64,000 nt of DNA from Silene conica (GCA_029255685.2 CM055314.2:41481790-41545789); one strand, 5' to 3'; positions 1 through 12,024 are shown, counted from the first letter of the stretch. Notes: a model not told the origin generated them from the letters alone. Made by a program: numbers and translations.

Positions 1-396
1 CATGAGGACACCGTTCGGAGGCGTGCACTTGAGGACGTACGGCATGCTGATACTAATGCCAGGATAGACTACTTGTACCACGATCAGGCTTGGGGGAACT
101 TCTCCACTTATGATCGTGGCATTCAGCAGGGATACCGTCACAGTTCGGGGCACCATCCTTCTTACTACACTCCTCCCGAGGCTGAGTATGTGCCCTCCTC
201 CGAGCCTCATTTCGCCGGAGATGTACATGTTGCTGCGGACTACTACTCTAGGCCGATTTTTCCCCCGGTGAGTGAGCGTGGGAGATTTGATGCGCCTTCT
301 ACTTCTGGGTTCTCCAATGAGTACTACGTGAACCCGGATGATTTTTTGCATGGAGATGGTCATGGAGAGACCGGAGACGACGGTGGTGGTAACTAG
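1..396 (+). CDS. C-terminal part of an ORF of element Z (unrecognised)
   Basis: An open frame runs in from the left edge and ends at TAG 394-396, giving about 131 residues. The visible start at 73 is a TTG, and the frame is open upstream of it, so this is a C-terminal fragment. It is rich in Tyr, His, Gly, Pro and Ser (for example YYTPPEAEYVPSSEP) and ends in an acidic, glycine-rich tail. I recognise no domain. Its place between pol and the 3' noncoding region suits the third ORF of Athila-type elements, but no similarity to the ATHILA ORF at 51808-53238 is obvious. Confidence 0.5.
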   Translation, partial: HEDTVRRRALEDVRHADTNARIDYLYHDQAWGNFSTYDRGIQQGYRHSSGHHPSYYTPPEAEYVPSSEPHFAGDVHVAADYYSRPIFPPVSERGRFDAPSTSGFSNEYYVNPDDFLHGDGHGETGDDGGGN

Positions 397-944
397 TGAG
401 AGGTGGTTGGTGATGCCTATGCTCCCCTTTGAAAAATCCAAAGCAAGTAACTCCCTTAATCCAAATTTCGATTTAGTTTGCATTTCCTTTATAGCATGCA
501 TCTAGAGTAGTTAGTTTAGTTTAGTTAGTTTGTTTTTCTTTTCTTTTCACGTTTTCACATCATTAGTTTAGATGCATATAGTTGCATTCATTTAGATGCA
601 TTAGATTTCCATTTTGTATCATATTGTCACATGTAGTTTGCATACATGTAGTTTAGAGCATCTAGTTTAGTTTTTAGTTTTTCATCTTCTTTTGTCTCAT
701 TTTGTTTTTATTGCCTTCATAAAAATCAAAAATCAAAATAAATTGAAAAACCAAAAACTTTCAAAAATATGTTCTTTATTTTCCGGTTTTCCTCCTCACA
801 TTATGCATATAAATAAGTGTGGGGAGGAAGAACCGTTTATTTCAAAAAAATACAAAAACAAGTTTTATTTTTCTAAAACATTTCAAAAAAGCCAAAAACA
901 TGTTGTTTTCGCTCTTTTTCTTCATTTCCCCCTTGCACTTTGTT

Positions 945-981
945 ACATTGAGGACAATGTAAATCTTAAGTGTGGGGAGGG
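945..981 (+). other. Internal hairpin plus polypurine-like tract, element Z
   Basis: ACATTG-AGGA-CAATGT forms a 6-bp stem with an AGGA loop and is followed within 10 bases by TAAGTGTGGGGAGGG. The terminal cassette of Z (3286-3324) has the same order with a different stem. Confidence 0.5.
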
Positions 982-3285
982 AAAATATCCACTTTGTGTA
1001 TATTTGTTTGCTTTTGTAAATGTGAAAAAACTTCAAAAACACCAAAAAAATCGAAAAATTTCAAAAATTTCAAAAAAATATGTTCTCCCTTTCTTTTGTT
1101 TTTGTTCTTTGTTTGTTTTGTATATATATGCTTGTTGGACTAACTAGTTGCAGATATGTCGACAACCCGAGGCATTAGGAGAATGAAGATGCTTGGTATA
1201 CTCTTTCCTACTCCTTTCTCCTCCTCCCGATTTCTTTTTATGTTGATATCATGAAGGAGAACGGGATTTTTGTGCCTTGGATGTTCCTTCGGGGAACTTG
1301 TGGTTGTTGTGGTTGATGTGCTGTTAGTTTAGCCTTCTAGTTGTTGCTTGTTTGTTGTGTTTAGTTTTAGTTTGCTTTTGTTTCACATGCTTTTTCATTT
1401 TCATAGTTTTGTGAATATGTGTTAGTCGGTTTTTCCGTTTTGTTTTTGTTTGTAAATATGCATAGGAGGTTGAATAGTGGAGGGTATATGCCGTCAATGA
1501 TGATTTTTGTCTTGCCTGTGTCTTTCCCCTCCTAATAGCTTGCACCGTTGATGTCACCTTGTTAGGGTTCTTGCTTGCAAGGACCCGGAAGTCTAGGCTT
1601 AATGACCAAGTTTCGACCACCTTGTGAGACCGTGTTAGACCTTGACCCGACCTAAGACCGACCTTAGCTACTCAAATGTGAGGATAGAGCCTCCTTTTTA
1701 GTCGGTCCATCAAACCGACTCAGTTTAGGATTGTGAGTAGTCCTCCTTACGTGGTGTGTTATGTTTATACGCATAAGAATGGCGCTCGTTCCTTATTTCC
1801 GTGATTTATGTTCATGTGCATGTGAGACAACTTTTGTTCCAAATAAATCAACTCCACATTTGCTAAATTAGCCTTGTTTTGACCCTTGCATCTTATTTCC
1901 CTTTTGTTTAACCACTTTGAGCCTTAACCTTTTCATTTGGCCTAAACTACTAAATGAACTACATCCCAAAAACATCCTTCCTTGATCAAGAATGGTTGCT
2001 TTTATGGTGATTTGTTAGTGGTAGAGTCGGGGATTTAGAAGCCGGTTGGTGGCTTCTTCCGTTGTGGTCTTTACTTTGTTTTTGTTTGGTGTTTGAGAGT
2101 TTGAAAAAGAAAAGAAATGAAAAAAAATGAAAAAAGAAAGAAAATGGAAAATCAAAGAAAAAAGTTGAAAAAGTCTTCAAAAATCCAAAAAGAAAAATGT
2201 AAATACGTGTTTTGAAAAAGAAAAAGGCTAGCAACAAGTCCCTTCCATCAAGGGGACTTAGAAAAAGCCGTTGCTACAATAACACGGTCTTTTGATGTTT
2301 TTGCACGCGTACCGGGTTTACACATTTTTTGCATGAGATTTGATTTTCAAGTCATGTGTTAGGGTATAGACGTTGTGCGGTGTTTCTAATAATGATCGTT
2401 TTGTCTAAGTTTGTGATGGGTCCGATTTTTCCAAAGTAAGTGGGGTTTACGCAATTTTTGCTTGGTTTTGCAAAAACCAAAGTTAGGGCATAGACGTTAC
2501 TTAGTTGTTGTAATAAGGTGTTGTGTTGATTATGGCGGTCATTCTTGTTTTTGAACCTCAAATCCTAGAACGGTGCTTGCACCAAACCGTTTTCACCTAA
2601 CCCAAGCCCCATTACATCCTTATGGTTGTTCTCATCATGTGCATTTGCATTTTTCATTGATTTTTGGATGAAGTACCATTCTAGATTGCGGGCATGCTTC
2701 GCAAGTTGAGGTAGGTGAGTGATTTTGGTTACTTTTTGTCACAAAAAATCGCCCCCCTTTCTTTCCTTGTGTGTTGAGTGTCACCCGTGAGAGTCGGTAC
2801 TTAGGGTCCTTTTATCGGTTACGGGTCTTGCATGGAGTCGAATCATGTGTGTGTCGTGTCATTCTTGGAAGTATAGCTTAGTACTTCCAATTGCCCGCCT
2901 TGAATTAGTTTCTTGGTCTTTGGTGATGTCATTCTTGGTTGCTTGAGCTTGATTTAGGGGTTTGACACCTTGGTTAGACTTTGAGTCGACATCCTCCGCT
3001 ATAGACCTCCTTTGTTTTGTTTTTCAAAACCCCGCTTGAATGAGGCGAGCGGTTTTCTTTCTTTTCCGATGCATGTTGCTTGTCTATACGTGTTATGTTT
3101 TTACTCGTTTGCATCGAGAGTTTTGTAACAAGACCTTACTTGCCTTGCAATAGGGCATTCTCCCTCATGAATGTCAAATTGTGAGTTGAAAGGGCTACGG
3201 GTGTAGCTAAACCCGATTCGGCTTATAGTTAGCTTAGTTAGTAGTTTGTTTGTTTTCTAATAAGGGTTATGTAGTCACTTGATCT

Positions 3286-3324
3286 CTTACTCGAGGACGA
3301 GTAAGGTTTAAGTGTGGGGAATTC
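3286..3324 (+). promoter_or_regulatory. Hairpin and polypurine tract of element Z
   Basis: CTTACTCG-AGGA-CGAGTAAG is a perfect 8-bp stem with an AGGA loop, followed directly by the polypurine tract that primes plus-strand DNA synthesis, up to the LTR start at 3325. The stem differs from the CTTGCTTG/CAAGCAAG stem of the other Athila elements at matched positions, which is compensatory change. Confidence 0.65.
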
Positions 3325-3560
3325 TGATGAGCTCTATTTTGATCGTTATTTTCGTTGTTTATTCTTCATTTTCGGTCCCGATATGACCTCGTTTTGCGTG
3401 CCTCTGCTCGTTTTTATGCCCGTTACCTCGACTATTCCTTTTTGGTTTACATTTTGTAGGTATTGTGGCGGGAGCGAAGAAACGGGAGCAAACGAGATGA
3501 ATTTAGAGCGAATTATGAAGAAATATGAAGAAATGTGAAGGAAGCTAACCCAGGCCCTCT

Positions 3561-3993
3561 GAGCCGGTCCCCAGCCGGCGGCCGGTAGGCCGGCTGGGAA
3601 CCTTGACTTGTGTTTTTGGCGAAAAAAGAAAGAAAGTTTCAGATTCAAGGAACAAGGCCCCCAGCCGGTGGCCAACCGGCAGCCGGTCAGCCGGCTGGGG
3701 GAGGCTTTCCATACTTAGCCATTTTCGAAGATTGAAAAGCAATGCATTGTTGGGCAGGTTCAAGTGAAAGGACTCCCAGCCGGTGGACAACCGGCAGCCG
3801 GTCCACCGGCTGAGGGTACCTGTGCAATGAAGAAATTGAAGAGAAAAGTCAGATTGGCCAAATAGGTCTCCCAGCCGGTGCCAGACCGGCAGCCGGCCGG
3901 TCGGCTGGGAAGCATAGCCTATTGAAGAATTTTTCAGAAGTCAAAATTTGGGCTCCCGGCCGGTTTACCACCGGCAGCCGGTGGACCGGCTGA
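3561..3993 (+). repeat. Five spaced palindromic GC-rich modules in the LTR of Z
   Basis: About 40-base modules occur at about 3561, 3660, 3775, 3869 and 3954. Each reads roughly CCCAGCCGGT, a short gap, ACCGGCAGCCGGT, a short gap, then CCGGCTGGG, so the outer and inner parts are both self-complementary. Spacers of about 45-75 bases between modules are unrelated to each other, so this is not a plain tandem repeat. The design resembles the GGTCGACCGACC pairs of the other Athila elements, with a different sequence. Confidence 0.8.
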
Positions 3994-4019
3994 GAAGCCT
4001 TTCTCAGATTTTCGCGCAC

Positions 4020-4027
4020 TATATAAA
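4020..4027 (+). promoter_or_regulatory. TATA box in the LTR of Z
   Basis: TATATAAA followed by CCCGCAC, directly downstream of the GC-rich modules. Plant LTR promoters commonly have this form. Confidence 0.55.
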
Positions 4028-5033
4028 CCCGCACTTAGTCTTTCATTTTATTACATTACTTATTACGCATTCTTAAGCTTATTTTAGGGTTTTTACTGTT
4101 CCATTACTCAACACTTAGACTCAAAAACACTCTAATTTATTTTAATCTTCTTTAGATCTTTACTTAATCTTTCAATATTTGTAACCTCTCTTGAGGATTC
4201 TTCTTAGCTTTGTTATTAAGCAATTGTAGAGGATTTTTTGGGTTGTATTTTGGGGAGATTTGAAAGAATCTTTCAACTTGTCATCCAAGCTACTTCGTTT
4301 TCCTTAGTTGATGGTAAAATCTTCTTCATCTTTACTTTGTCTTTGCATTTCCTTTAAGTTTTGCTTGTTCAATTGTTTACTCTTACTTAATCCAACATGT
4401 TTAGCATTTCCTCATCATTTGTTTACATATTTATGTTAGCCATGTGTGAGTAGTTCCCCTACTAGGGTTAGGGGTGTGCTTTGGTTTGTTGATAGCTATG
4501 AATCTTGTTTAGGGTTAGGATTTGGTTCTCTTCTTTGCTAGGTTTTCATTTGTGCATGTTATATGTTTGATGAAATTTCTCAACGACGGTTGGACATGAT
4601 TCTTATTGTTGTTGGCCTTTGATGATAGTCTAGGGCTTTCATGGACATGTATGTATGTTAGGTTGGCCTTGTTTGTAGCGAAAGCTAGGATAGGGATCGA
4701 CTTTAGGTGAGTCAAATCGATAGACGAGACAAACCTAGGCCTAGTATAGTGTAGACCTTAGATTCCCTTGCATGATTCGTTACCAACCTACCTTAGTACC
4801 CCCGACACCTTAGTATCTTTTATTCATCGATTTCATCTTGACACATTTGCTTTAATTTATCTTTAGTAGTTGTTAATCAATCACAAACCTATTACCCCGA
4901 CTCGAGCTTGAATTAGAACGTAAATATACAACTTCCCCACCGTCCTTTGGGTTCGACCCTAAATTATACTACTTAATTTGGGAGTTTATAAATTGTTTTT
5001 GGTGCCGGAATTGACGACAAAACCCGGCCATCA

Positions 5034-5329
5034 CATACCAATTAGCTTTACCTCCAGCCCTATCCAAGGTCCATAACGTGTTCCATGTGTCTCAGTTACG
5101 GAAATATGTGAGTGATCCATCGCATGTTTTACGCCACGAGGTGATTGAGGTAGATGAGCAGTTGGCCTACGTTGAGACTCCAAAGGAGATCCTAGACAGG
5201 AAGGTGTGAAAGACTCGGAATGGGGAGACGTCATTGGTGAAAGTTTTGTGGTCCAATCATAACCTGGAGGAAGCTACTTGGGAGGCCGAGGCATCCATGA
5301 GGGAGCGTTACCCACATCTGTTTGTTTGA
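5034..5329 (+). pseudogene. Integrase C-terminal and chromo-like end, Tekay A
   Basis: The frame contains [16 protein letters not shown], typical of the chromovirus integrase C-terminus, and later VKVLW and EEATWE, which resemble the chromodomain-like end of this clade. A TGA interrupts the frame where Tekay B has an Arg codon; the change fits CGA to TGA. The frame otherwise runs to TGA 5327-5329. The 5' side is cut by the insertion of Z. Confidence 0.75.
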
Positions 5330-5500
5330 GGTAAGTTACGCGGACGTAACTTTTCTTTAAGGGAGGTGGAATGTAACATTCTGTGATTTAAGTAAGTTTT
5401 GTGATGTTTTGTGTTCCAAGTTCGCATGGGTAGGTTAGGTTTGGTGGTCACCTGAGTATGGTTGAACTTCAGGACGAAGTTCATTTTAAGGGGGGAAGAC
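5330..5500 (+). other. 3' UTR, hairpin and polypurine tract of Tekay A
   Basis: Noncoding sequence between the pol stop and the LTR. At 5464-5482 GAACTTC and GAAGTTC form a stem around AGGAC, followed by TTTTAAGGGGGGAAGAC, which abuts the LTR at 5501. The same layout is found in Tekay B (63298-63334). Confidence 0.7.
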
Positions 5501-5766
5501 TGTAATACCCTGAATCTTTAGATATTTTATTGCGTGATTTACTTTTATAATTGATCGATAGTGCTTAAACATGTTTTAGCTTTCGATAAGTGTTTTCTTT
5601 TAAATGGTTTAAATAGATGCTGATGGTGGGATTTGATCTCATGACTCCCGGGTACATGAGACTTGGGACGAGGTTGGGCCTCGATTTGTGTGCACAACAC
5701 AAAAAGAGCCCACGATTGCAAACCCTAAGAAAAACACCCTCTGACACTCAGTCACTAGATGCCGCC

Positions 5767-5773
5767 TTATAAG
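5767..5773 (+). promoter_or_regulatory. TATA-like element in the Tekay A LTR
   Basis: TTATAAG lies about 265 bases into the LTR, after the segment shared with Tekay B. This is a plausible core promoter, not proven. Confidence 0.35.
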
Positions 5774-6541
5774 AGCTTTTTACTCTAGTGTTACCCTACC
5801 ATATACACAACCACCATCACGAAATCTTAGCCGCCATACCAGAGAAGGGAAAAGAGGTTTGGAACAGTAGACCAGGCCAGCCTAAGGACCCTCGTTTTGG
5901 CCGTGAAACAGGTAAGCCACAACTACTGTTGTTACCGTGTTGTTATGTGTTTGGTTCTGTTCAGTTTCGAAGGGTATAGGGTCGTGGTTACCAGGCGTGG
6001 TTGGCACAGTGGTTTTGATGGTGGTCAAGGTCGTGTCGTGGGGGAGGTGTCAGTAGGCTAGGGTGGTGTGGTGTCGTCGAATGGGGTGTTTCTAGGGTCT
6101 GTTCATCACGGAAAAATGAGAGTCGGGGGGTTTGTGTTTATTCGGTTCAGGGGTTTGTTTGGGGGTGGTATTACTGTCGACTCGGGGGAGGTCAACACAA
6201 TAATACCACCGTGGTCTGCAGGTCGGTTTTCGGAGGTATGGTTGGTGGGAGTCATGGGTGGTGCTAGGGGCGTTGTCGGTAGTCGACAAGGGTGGTTTTG
6301 AGGCGGTTTGAGACGCGGGAGTGGATCAGACCTGGGTTTTGGGGGCTCTGTTTTGGACTCACCGGCGGCTGACGTGAAGGTTGGTGGTGTCGTGGTGTTG
6401 GCTGTTGGTCGGGGGTGTTGGCGTGTGGTGGCTGCTGGTGGTCGAAGTACCTGTGCACGGTGGGGTGGCGTGTTGTGTCACGAGGGTGCGTCGGGTTTTT
6501 GGAGGCTGTTTAGTCCGTTGAGTTGTTTCTTTCATTAATGG

Positions 6542-6647
<106 letters not shown>

Positions 6648-7129
6648 ATCTAGATTATTATGGTTGTTACTTTAGTAGTAGTAGTTATAATTTTGTAATG
6701 GGATTTATTATAGGTATGTTAATAAATATTAATGTTATTATCTATATGAAAGTCATTTATTTGTGAAGTGTAGTAATTGGTTGCTATGAGTCGGGAAGTT
6801 CATATTTTGGGGGAATTTCTATATTGGGAAAGTTTCCATTTTGGGAAACTTTCCACTTATGGAAGGTTTCTATTTATAGTAAGTGTGGGTTGTTTATGGG
6901 TTCGGGAAGTTTATTAATTCGTTACGAATACGTGTTTAGGTAGCGGTTTTCGCGTGGAATATTTCTAGCGAGCTTTGGATTTGTCTGCGCTTCTGCAATT
7001 CGAGGTACGGGAATACCGTATGCCTGATGATGAGTTATTTGATCGTTGTTAACAATATGCTTATTATTATTGAATGAATGATGTTTTGCTTATTTGATTT
7101 CATATTCTGTGATACGATTCGAGGTGATG

Positions 7130-7285
7130 AATAATGGGTCTTGTGATTGTTGCGGAAATAATGGGTCTTGTGATTGGTGCGAAGATAATGGGTCTTGTGA
7201 TTGGTGCGGAGTTAATGGGTCTTGTGATTGGTGTGGAGATAATGGGTCTTGTGATACGGTGTGGAGAATATTGGGTCTTGTGATT
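7130..7285 (+). repeat. 27-bp minisatellite in the Tekay A LTR
   Basis: About five to six copies of a unit close to ATAATGGGTCTTGTGATTGG plus a short variable end. Read in frame the repeats give NGSCDWCG units, but this lies in an LTR with no coding context, so I treat it as a noncoding repeat. Confidence 0.85.
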
Positions 7286-7691
7286 CAGAGTGGGGATGTT
7301 TGACTTTCTATTTATAGTAATGCTTTTCTGTTTATTTTTCCTCTACTCAACCTCGTGGTTGACCCTGTGTATTCGTGATCACCTGTGATGAACCCATTTA
7401 TTGGGGAGCAGATTGACAGGTGCTTGAGACTGTGGGAGCTAAGGGAAGGGAGAGCTTGGATCTGGACCAGACTTGAGTCTAGATCACTATAGTCTTTTGT
7501 CATGAGTTGTATTTTATTTTTATGAGACAGTTTTCAAGACGGTTGTAAGAACTTGCTTTTTAGTGTAACATATAATAATAAAGTACTGTGTTCTTTCCTT
7601 TGTATCTACTGCCTCGGGAAACCGAGATGGTAACATCCTTATTTATCTGGGGAGTCTTAGTACAGGCCCTTAGATAAATGGGGGTGTTACA

Positions 7692-9036
7692 CAAACTCCT
7701 AACATCATCTAAACTCTTCAAAGTTTAATTATTGAAAAGGACCAGAATAGTTTCAAAGTATAAAAAATGGTTTCGAAATAATCTTTAAGCTACTGTCCGT
7801 TCTGCGAGTATTTCAGCGCAATGTTCGTAAATAATTTATTGTGAACAAACGACATGCAAGAAAATTACGAAATTTTAGAGTTAGATTCTAAACTTAAAAT
7901 GAACAGGGGTCTATTTTCAACATTTTCACAGAAGGATACTCTAAGATGTCGAAATAAATTGTACAAGAATATGGACAGATTTGTCAAGGTGCTGAAACTT
8001 TATCAAATAACCAAAGTAAACCAAGCATTATGAACTTGAAAGACTATCAAACTAATCATCCTCAAAGATCACAACCTCATTTAACAATACAATTCTTAAT
8101 GAATTTCCAACAAGAATATCATCCAACACAACCATGCAAAATGGAATTCATCCAAACATATGATTTATGAACTTAATCATGAAACTATTTAACCAAACAC
8201 AATTCTAGCATATAGAACACATGAAAACATAGACGATAAGTCGAGTAACCCATCACCGTTACCTTATAATTCTTCAATAAGCATGATTTTGAATTAAAAC
8301 CACTCCGGTTTGGACAACCGAACTAGCTACACACAAATAAACGAGTTAGCATTGAAATTCGTGCCTTAAAGGTCTGGACCAGAGTATATTAAGGAAGATA
8401 TTTGAGAATTTTATTAACTAGAAAGATGGAGGGCGAGGAGAGGAAGAGATAGGCGCGAAAATCGTCGAAAACAGATAAGAAACGAAGATTTTACGACCGT
8501 TTTACGGTTGAGGTGCACAACAATGGTGTTCTTCTAGTTTTGTGTTTTTTTGAGTTTTTTTTTTCTGAAAACTAATCAAGGATTTGAAGAAGAAGGAAGG
8601 AGGAGGTTAACCTTGGGCAGCAAGGCAAAGTTTCATACTTAGCCAAGTGTAGGACATGTGGAAAAGAGTAAAGAGTAAGCAACGAGCGTGGGTCTCGTTA
8701 GCGGATGGTCCGTGACAGCCTTTCGTATTGTCGGAATAATGTCCTCCACAGAACTCGTACTGAGGTGTTTTTGGTGGCGTTGTAAAGCTAAGAAAAAGAG
8801 CTAAAACGTTTGTTTTATAAGCAAGAGCTAAATATTCCTTTAAAATATCTTAAAATAAGCAACAAGTACAGAGTAACGTTTTACAAGTTTAAGAAGTATA
8901 ACTTTAAGACGGACATATGAATATCATTGTCAAAAACAATATATTTTAAATGGAATTTTATTTAATGTGGAACATTATTATTACTAAAATAATATTTTAA
9001 TAATATATAATGACTTGGAAATTACGGGGTGTTACA
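7692..9036 (-). repeat. LTR of minus-strand chromovirus E0 (left-truncated)
   Basis: The right boundary is GGGGTGTTACA at 9036. On the minus strand this is an LTR start, TGTAACACCCC, preceded by a polypurine-like tract and hairpin, as in Tekay-type elements. The left end is cut by the insertion of Tekay A. There is no coding potential in this 1.3 kb. Confidence 0.65.
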
Positions 9037-9459
9037 ATCACCGCACCTTTTAAAAAGTTTCGTCCTCGAAACTTGAAAGCAGAAAAACGGTAAGTTGAAA
9101 AGACAAGGTAAATAACCAAAGCGTTTTCCAAAATTTGATATTACAAAACTTAAATTTATTTCAAAGACTTCGAAAAGAGTTTCTAAAGGCAGAAGTCCTC
9201 ATCAATGGAACAAGAGGATTCTCGTTGCGCATTCAAGAGTCCCACATTCCAAATCAAGGACTACTCCAAAACAAAATAATATCATGCGTCGACAAGCGTA
9301 ATACGAGTTATTAGACGTCTCTTAACAAGTCTTACATCAAATCAATGCTAAATCCAATCAAAATTATAAACCATTTCAAGCTTCTTTTTTGAATATCACT
9401 TCAAACAAAACACATGCATGAAAGCTACATATCATCAACCAAAGAGGGTCGGGTCAGTC
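9037..9459 (-). other. E0 internal 3' region with hairpin and polypurine tract
   Basis: On the minus strand AGTTTCG-AGGA-CGAAACT (9056-9073) lies just before a purine-rich run and the LTR boundary at 9036. The rest is noncoding and is continuous with 11053-12024 once the solo LTR is removed. Confidence 0.55.
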
Positions 9460-11052
9460 TGACACCCGTCGTTGAGGGGTGCCAAAGATAATATTTATAA
9501 AACCTCGGCTTAAACTAGATAGCGAAAGTCAAGGGTCGAACCACAAGGAGCTGGGGAATGTTTATTGTTTATGGTCAATGTTTTTAGGGTAACAATTGGG
9601 GGTTTGATTGATTGGTTGTCACTTAATCTAAAAATAAAGACAGTAATAAAAACAAGAAATAAGAATGAGATAAAACTAATGGTAAAACGAATGCTAGGAT
9701 GTTCGGGTAGTAAAAGGCTACGATGGTATAAATCCTAAGTCAACGTGTATTGCAGTCGCATAAGGGGTGTAACATATCCTTTCGGTCTATGATACCTAAT
9801 AGCTCCTTTCGGCCTATGCTATTAGTTCCTAGGTCTCACGCCTATAGGGTGTCAACAATAAGGGTGATCCCGAAATTCTAGGTCACATACCTTTCAGTCT
9901 TAAGTAACCTAGCCGTCTTAAAGCGTTAACCAATGCCCTTCCCGTATCTTTCAAACTTGGGTAAGTCATTACTAACATCCTACAAGTCTCCTTTCAGTCT
10001 CATTTTAGGGTGTTATAGTCAACGAAGCAAAACAGTCTGAAAACGTACGCGAGGTTGGTCGACCGACCAGCTATTCCAGTCGACCGACCAACTACCTCAG
10101 TCGACCGACCAGTTAAGCTGGTCGGCCGACCAAAGTCTGCTACCGGCAGATTCGGGTATTATACCATCTACGCAAATTACTCCCTACATCCTAACATATG
10201 CAATTAGCTACTTATGGATACAAAAATTACAACAATAACAGTAATAAACATGGAATTCATAGCGAGCATTAATCTAAACATATGATAACAACAAAGGCTT
10301 TGGGATTCTAAACTAAACCGGATGCTAATAATTCTATAAGGATAACAATATCAAAACTGAAATTAAGAGAATTACCGCAGAAGGAATTAGGGCAGAAAAG
10401 ACAAGCTTTATTGAATTCCGTGGAAAGATTGCTTGAACAATGAATTGAAACTAAAGAAAAAGTGTTTTGAATAATTGGAACTAGATGCTAAGAATTTTAT
10501 AAGTAAAAGATTAAATGAAAACTATTGTATACTAATGATGACTAAACCTTGATTTAAAAACTGCCTCCTTGACTCCTAATCACGATTTGCTTAAGTAGGC
10601 GACAAAACATAATCTTCTTTCTTAACCTAATCCGTGTATGGGCTTTGCGGAGGTTTCTGAAACTGCGTCTTGGTCGACCGACCAGGTAATGCGGTCGGTC
10701 GACCGTTATCGGGCTTGGTGGATTTCTGATCTTGAGATAACAGGCCTTCTGGTCGACAGACCAGGGTAGTCGGTCGACCGGTTTTCCTGTGTGTCAGCCT
10801 TGATTTCCTCTAAATTTGATCTTTTGGTACTTGGTATGCGCTGTGAGTTGCTTCCTCTTCGTTCCTTGGTTATGCAAACATCCCGAAGGTAGAAATTTGG
10901 TATAAAATCGCCTCTTTTCCGCATAAATCTGCAAAAGAGCATAAAAACACGAAAGTAGACAATTGTTGGGAAATAAAGGCTAAAACATCGTAAATGAGCG
11001 CTAAAATGCGTGTTAAAATAGATGTAAAACATCATAAAATAGACACGAAACA
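9460..11052 (-). repeat. Solo Athila-type LTR (F family)
   Basis: A 1593-bp LTR bounded by TGACACCCG on the left, which is the end of the minus-strand LTR, and by a mutated LTR start on the right. It is flanked by a perfect 5-bp duplication CAGTC (9455-9459, 11053-11057). No internal sequence is present, so this is a solo LTR from recombination between two LTRs. It closely matches the right LTR of F (23572-26163 without its insert) and carries four motif copies at 10054-10131 plus two pairs at 10673-10780. Confidence 0.9.
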
Positions 11053-12024
11053 CAGTCCATCAAAGAACTCAAAACACAAAAGGTCACAAGGAAGCTAACT
11101 AAAACAAGGCATCAAAACCACCATCATCAAGGCTAAAGACGGTACTTAACAAGAAAGTAAGGATAAATAAACAACAAAGGAAGAAAAGCATAAGCAAAAG
11201 AGGTCTAAGTTTAAGAGAGAAAGATAACTCTCCCAAGAACAATACCCACTCGATACATAAATGAAATATCATCATAACGACTCCTTACACACCCTCGAAG
11301 ACAGCCATACAACCACGAGGCTCTCAAGGGTTTCCTCAACATAACTTAGGTCACTTTTCCAATAGGTCACCACCGAAATAACGTACTTCACCAGAAAAAG
11401 GGGATTTCACACCTCTCTTGATCATTATACAACAACCAACAACCTCCACTAATGCTAGATCCAAAACTACTAACAAGGTCACACTCATACCCAACTAGCA
11501 TATGATGTAAAAATCCAAACATGGTAAAACACCTAAACAAGGATCCTAAATAAGAATCCATCGTACTTCCAGACCTCTAAACAGAATCTGTTACACTCAT
11601 AACGACAACAAAAGATATGAAAGCGACACTCTCAGAACTGTACTTACTCTCAAACGTAGAATTATGAACTAAACATCCAAAACATCTAATCCAAAAAGCA
11701 TAAACATGGTATTCTTAAAACCGTAACTATTCCCAAACGTAGGACTACTAGTTAAACATCCAAGGCATACAATCCCAAACTAGTCAAATCTCATCGACCC
11801 AAATCACGGAAAACATCTCTTAAACCTTGACTACCATACTTCATTAATGTAAAGTGATCATCCCAAAAGAAAGTCTCATAAAGTAATAACTTTTGCCCAA
11901 ACCGTCTTTAGGTAAGCATCAACACTTTCATATATAACACCAAAATTATTAGCCTCACGGTTAATATCAATCCACAAGAAGCACTCATACCGTCAAACCT
12001 TTAACATGGAACCATCTAGATGGC
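11053..12024 (-). other. E0 internal sequence, first copy of the duplicated flank
   Basis: About 970 bases of noncoding sequence that recur almost identically at 26164-27134, each beginning with the CAGTC target duplication of an F-family LTR. It ends in the palindrome CCATCTAGATGG and then joins the middle of an F-type LTR. Confidence 0.75.

Larger units (their letters stand above)
397..3324 (+). other. 3' noncoding region of element Z
   Basis: About 2.9 kb without a credible gene. It contains two internal polypurine-like tracts (815-830 and 967-981), a hairpin just before the second, a T/A-rich stretch (500-1130), a purine-rich A/G tract (about 2098-2226) and the terminal hairpin and polypurine tract (3286-3324). 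The order resembles the 3' noncoding region of elements B, F, G, H and M although the primary sequence differs. Confidence 0.6.
1..5033 (+). mobile_element. Athila-like LTR retrotransposon Z, 3' part
   Basis: This is the 3' portion of a plus-strand LTR retrotransposon whose 5' part lies left of the window. In order it holds the end of an ORF, about 2.9 kb of noncoding sequence, a hairpin, a polypurine tract (AAGTGTGGGGAATT) and a 3' LTR (3325-5033). At 5034 the sequence changes abruptly to Tekay integrase-end coding sequence that is also present at 62.89 kb, so Z is inserted into Tekay A. The expected target duplication on the right is CATAC (5034-5038); its partner is outside the window. Assignment to the Athila side of Ty3/gypsy rests on general layout, not on a visible reverse transcriptase. 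Confidence 0.75.
3325..5033 (+). repeat. 3' LTR of element Z
   Basis: A 1709-bp LTR starting TGATG and ending CATCA, placed directly after a polypurine tract and followed by foreign Tekay sequence. It contains five spaced GC-rich hairpin modules (3561-3993) followed by a TATA box (4020-4027), so the modules lie in U3 just upstream of transcription. The downstream part is T-rich. The right boundary is clear because Tekay coding sequence resumes at 5034. Confidence 0.8.

Noticed and set aside
692..1147. 151-residue ORF in the Z 3' region
   Set aside because: Lys/Phe/Asn-rich, from low-complexity T/A sequence containing polypurine tracts and a hairpin; no domain.
4515..4715. Host gene in the T-rich part of the Z LTR
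   Set aside because: Short antisense ORF without domain, inside a bounded LTR.
5022..5033. Primer-binding site after the Z LTR, from GGTGCCGG at 5001
   Set aside because: It lies inside the LTR end and Tekay coding sequence follows at 5034, so this is a 3' LTR without a primer-binding site.
6068..6538. ORFs in the G-rich part of the Tekay A LTR
   Set aside because: Opposite strands and several frames are open because of base skew; no motif.
7094..7303. Cys-rich repeat protein (NGSCDWCG units)
   Set aside because: A 27-bp minisatellite inside an LTR; no gene context.
10054..10131. CRISPR-like look of short palindromic repeats with spacers
   Set aside because: Plant nuclear transposon context, irregular spacing, no array beyond about four copies and no cas genes.
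10706..11053. ORFs starting MRVYFMMFYIYF..., repeated at 10706, 17842, 25868, 30320, 36811, 43598 and 61529
   Set aside because: They read the conserved first bases of the LTRs, including the terminal hairpin. They vary in length and have no coding context; the conservation is that of LTR DNA.
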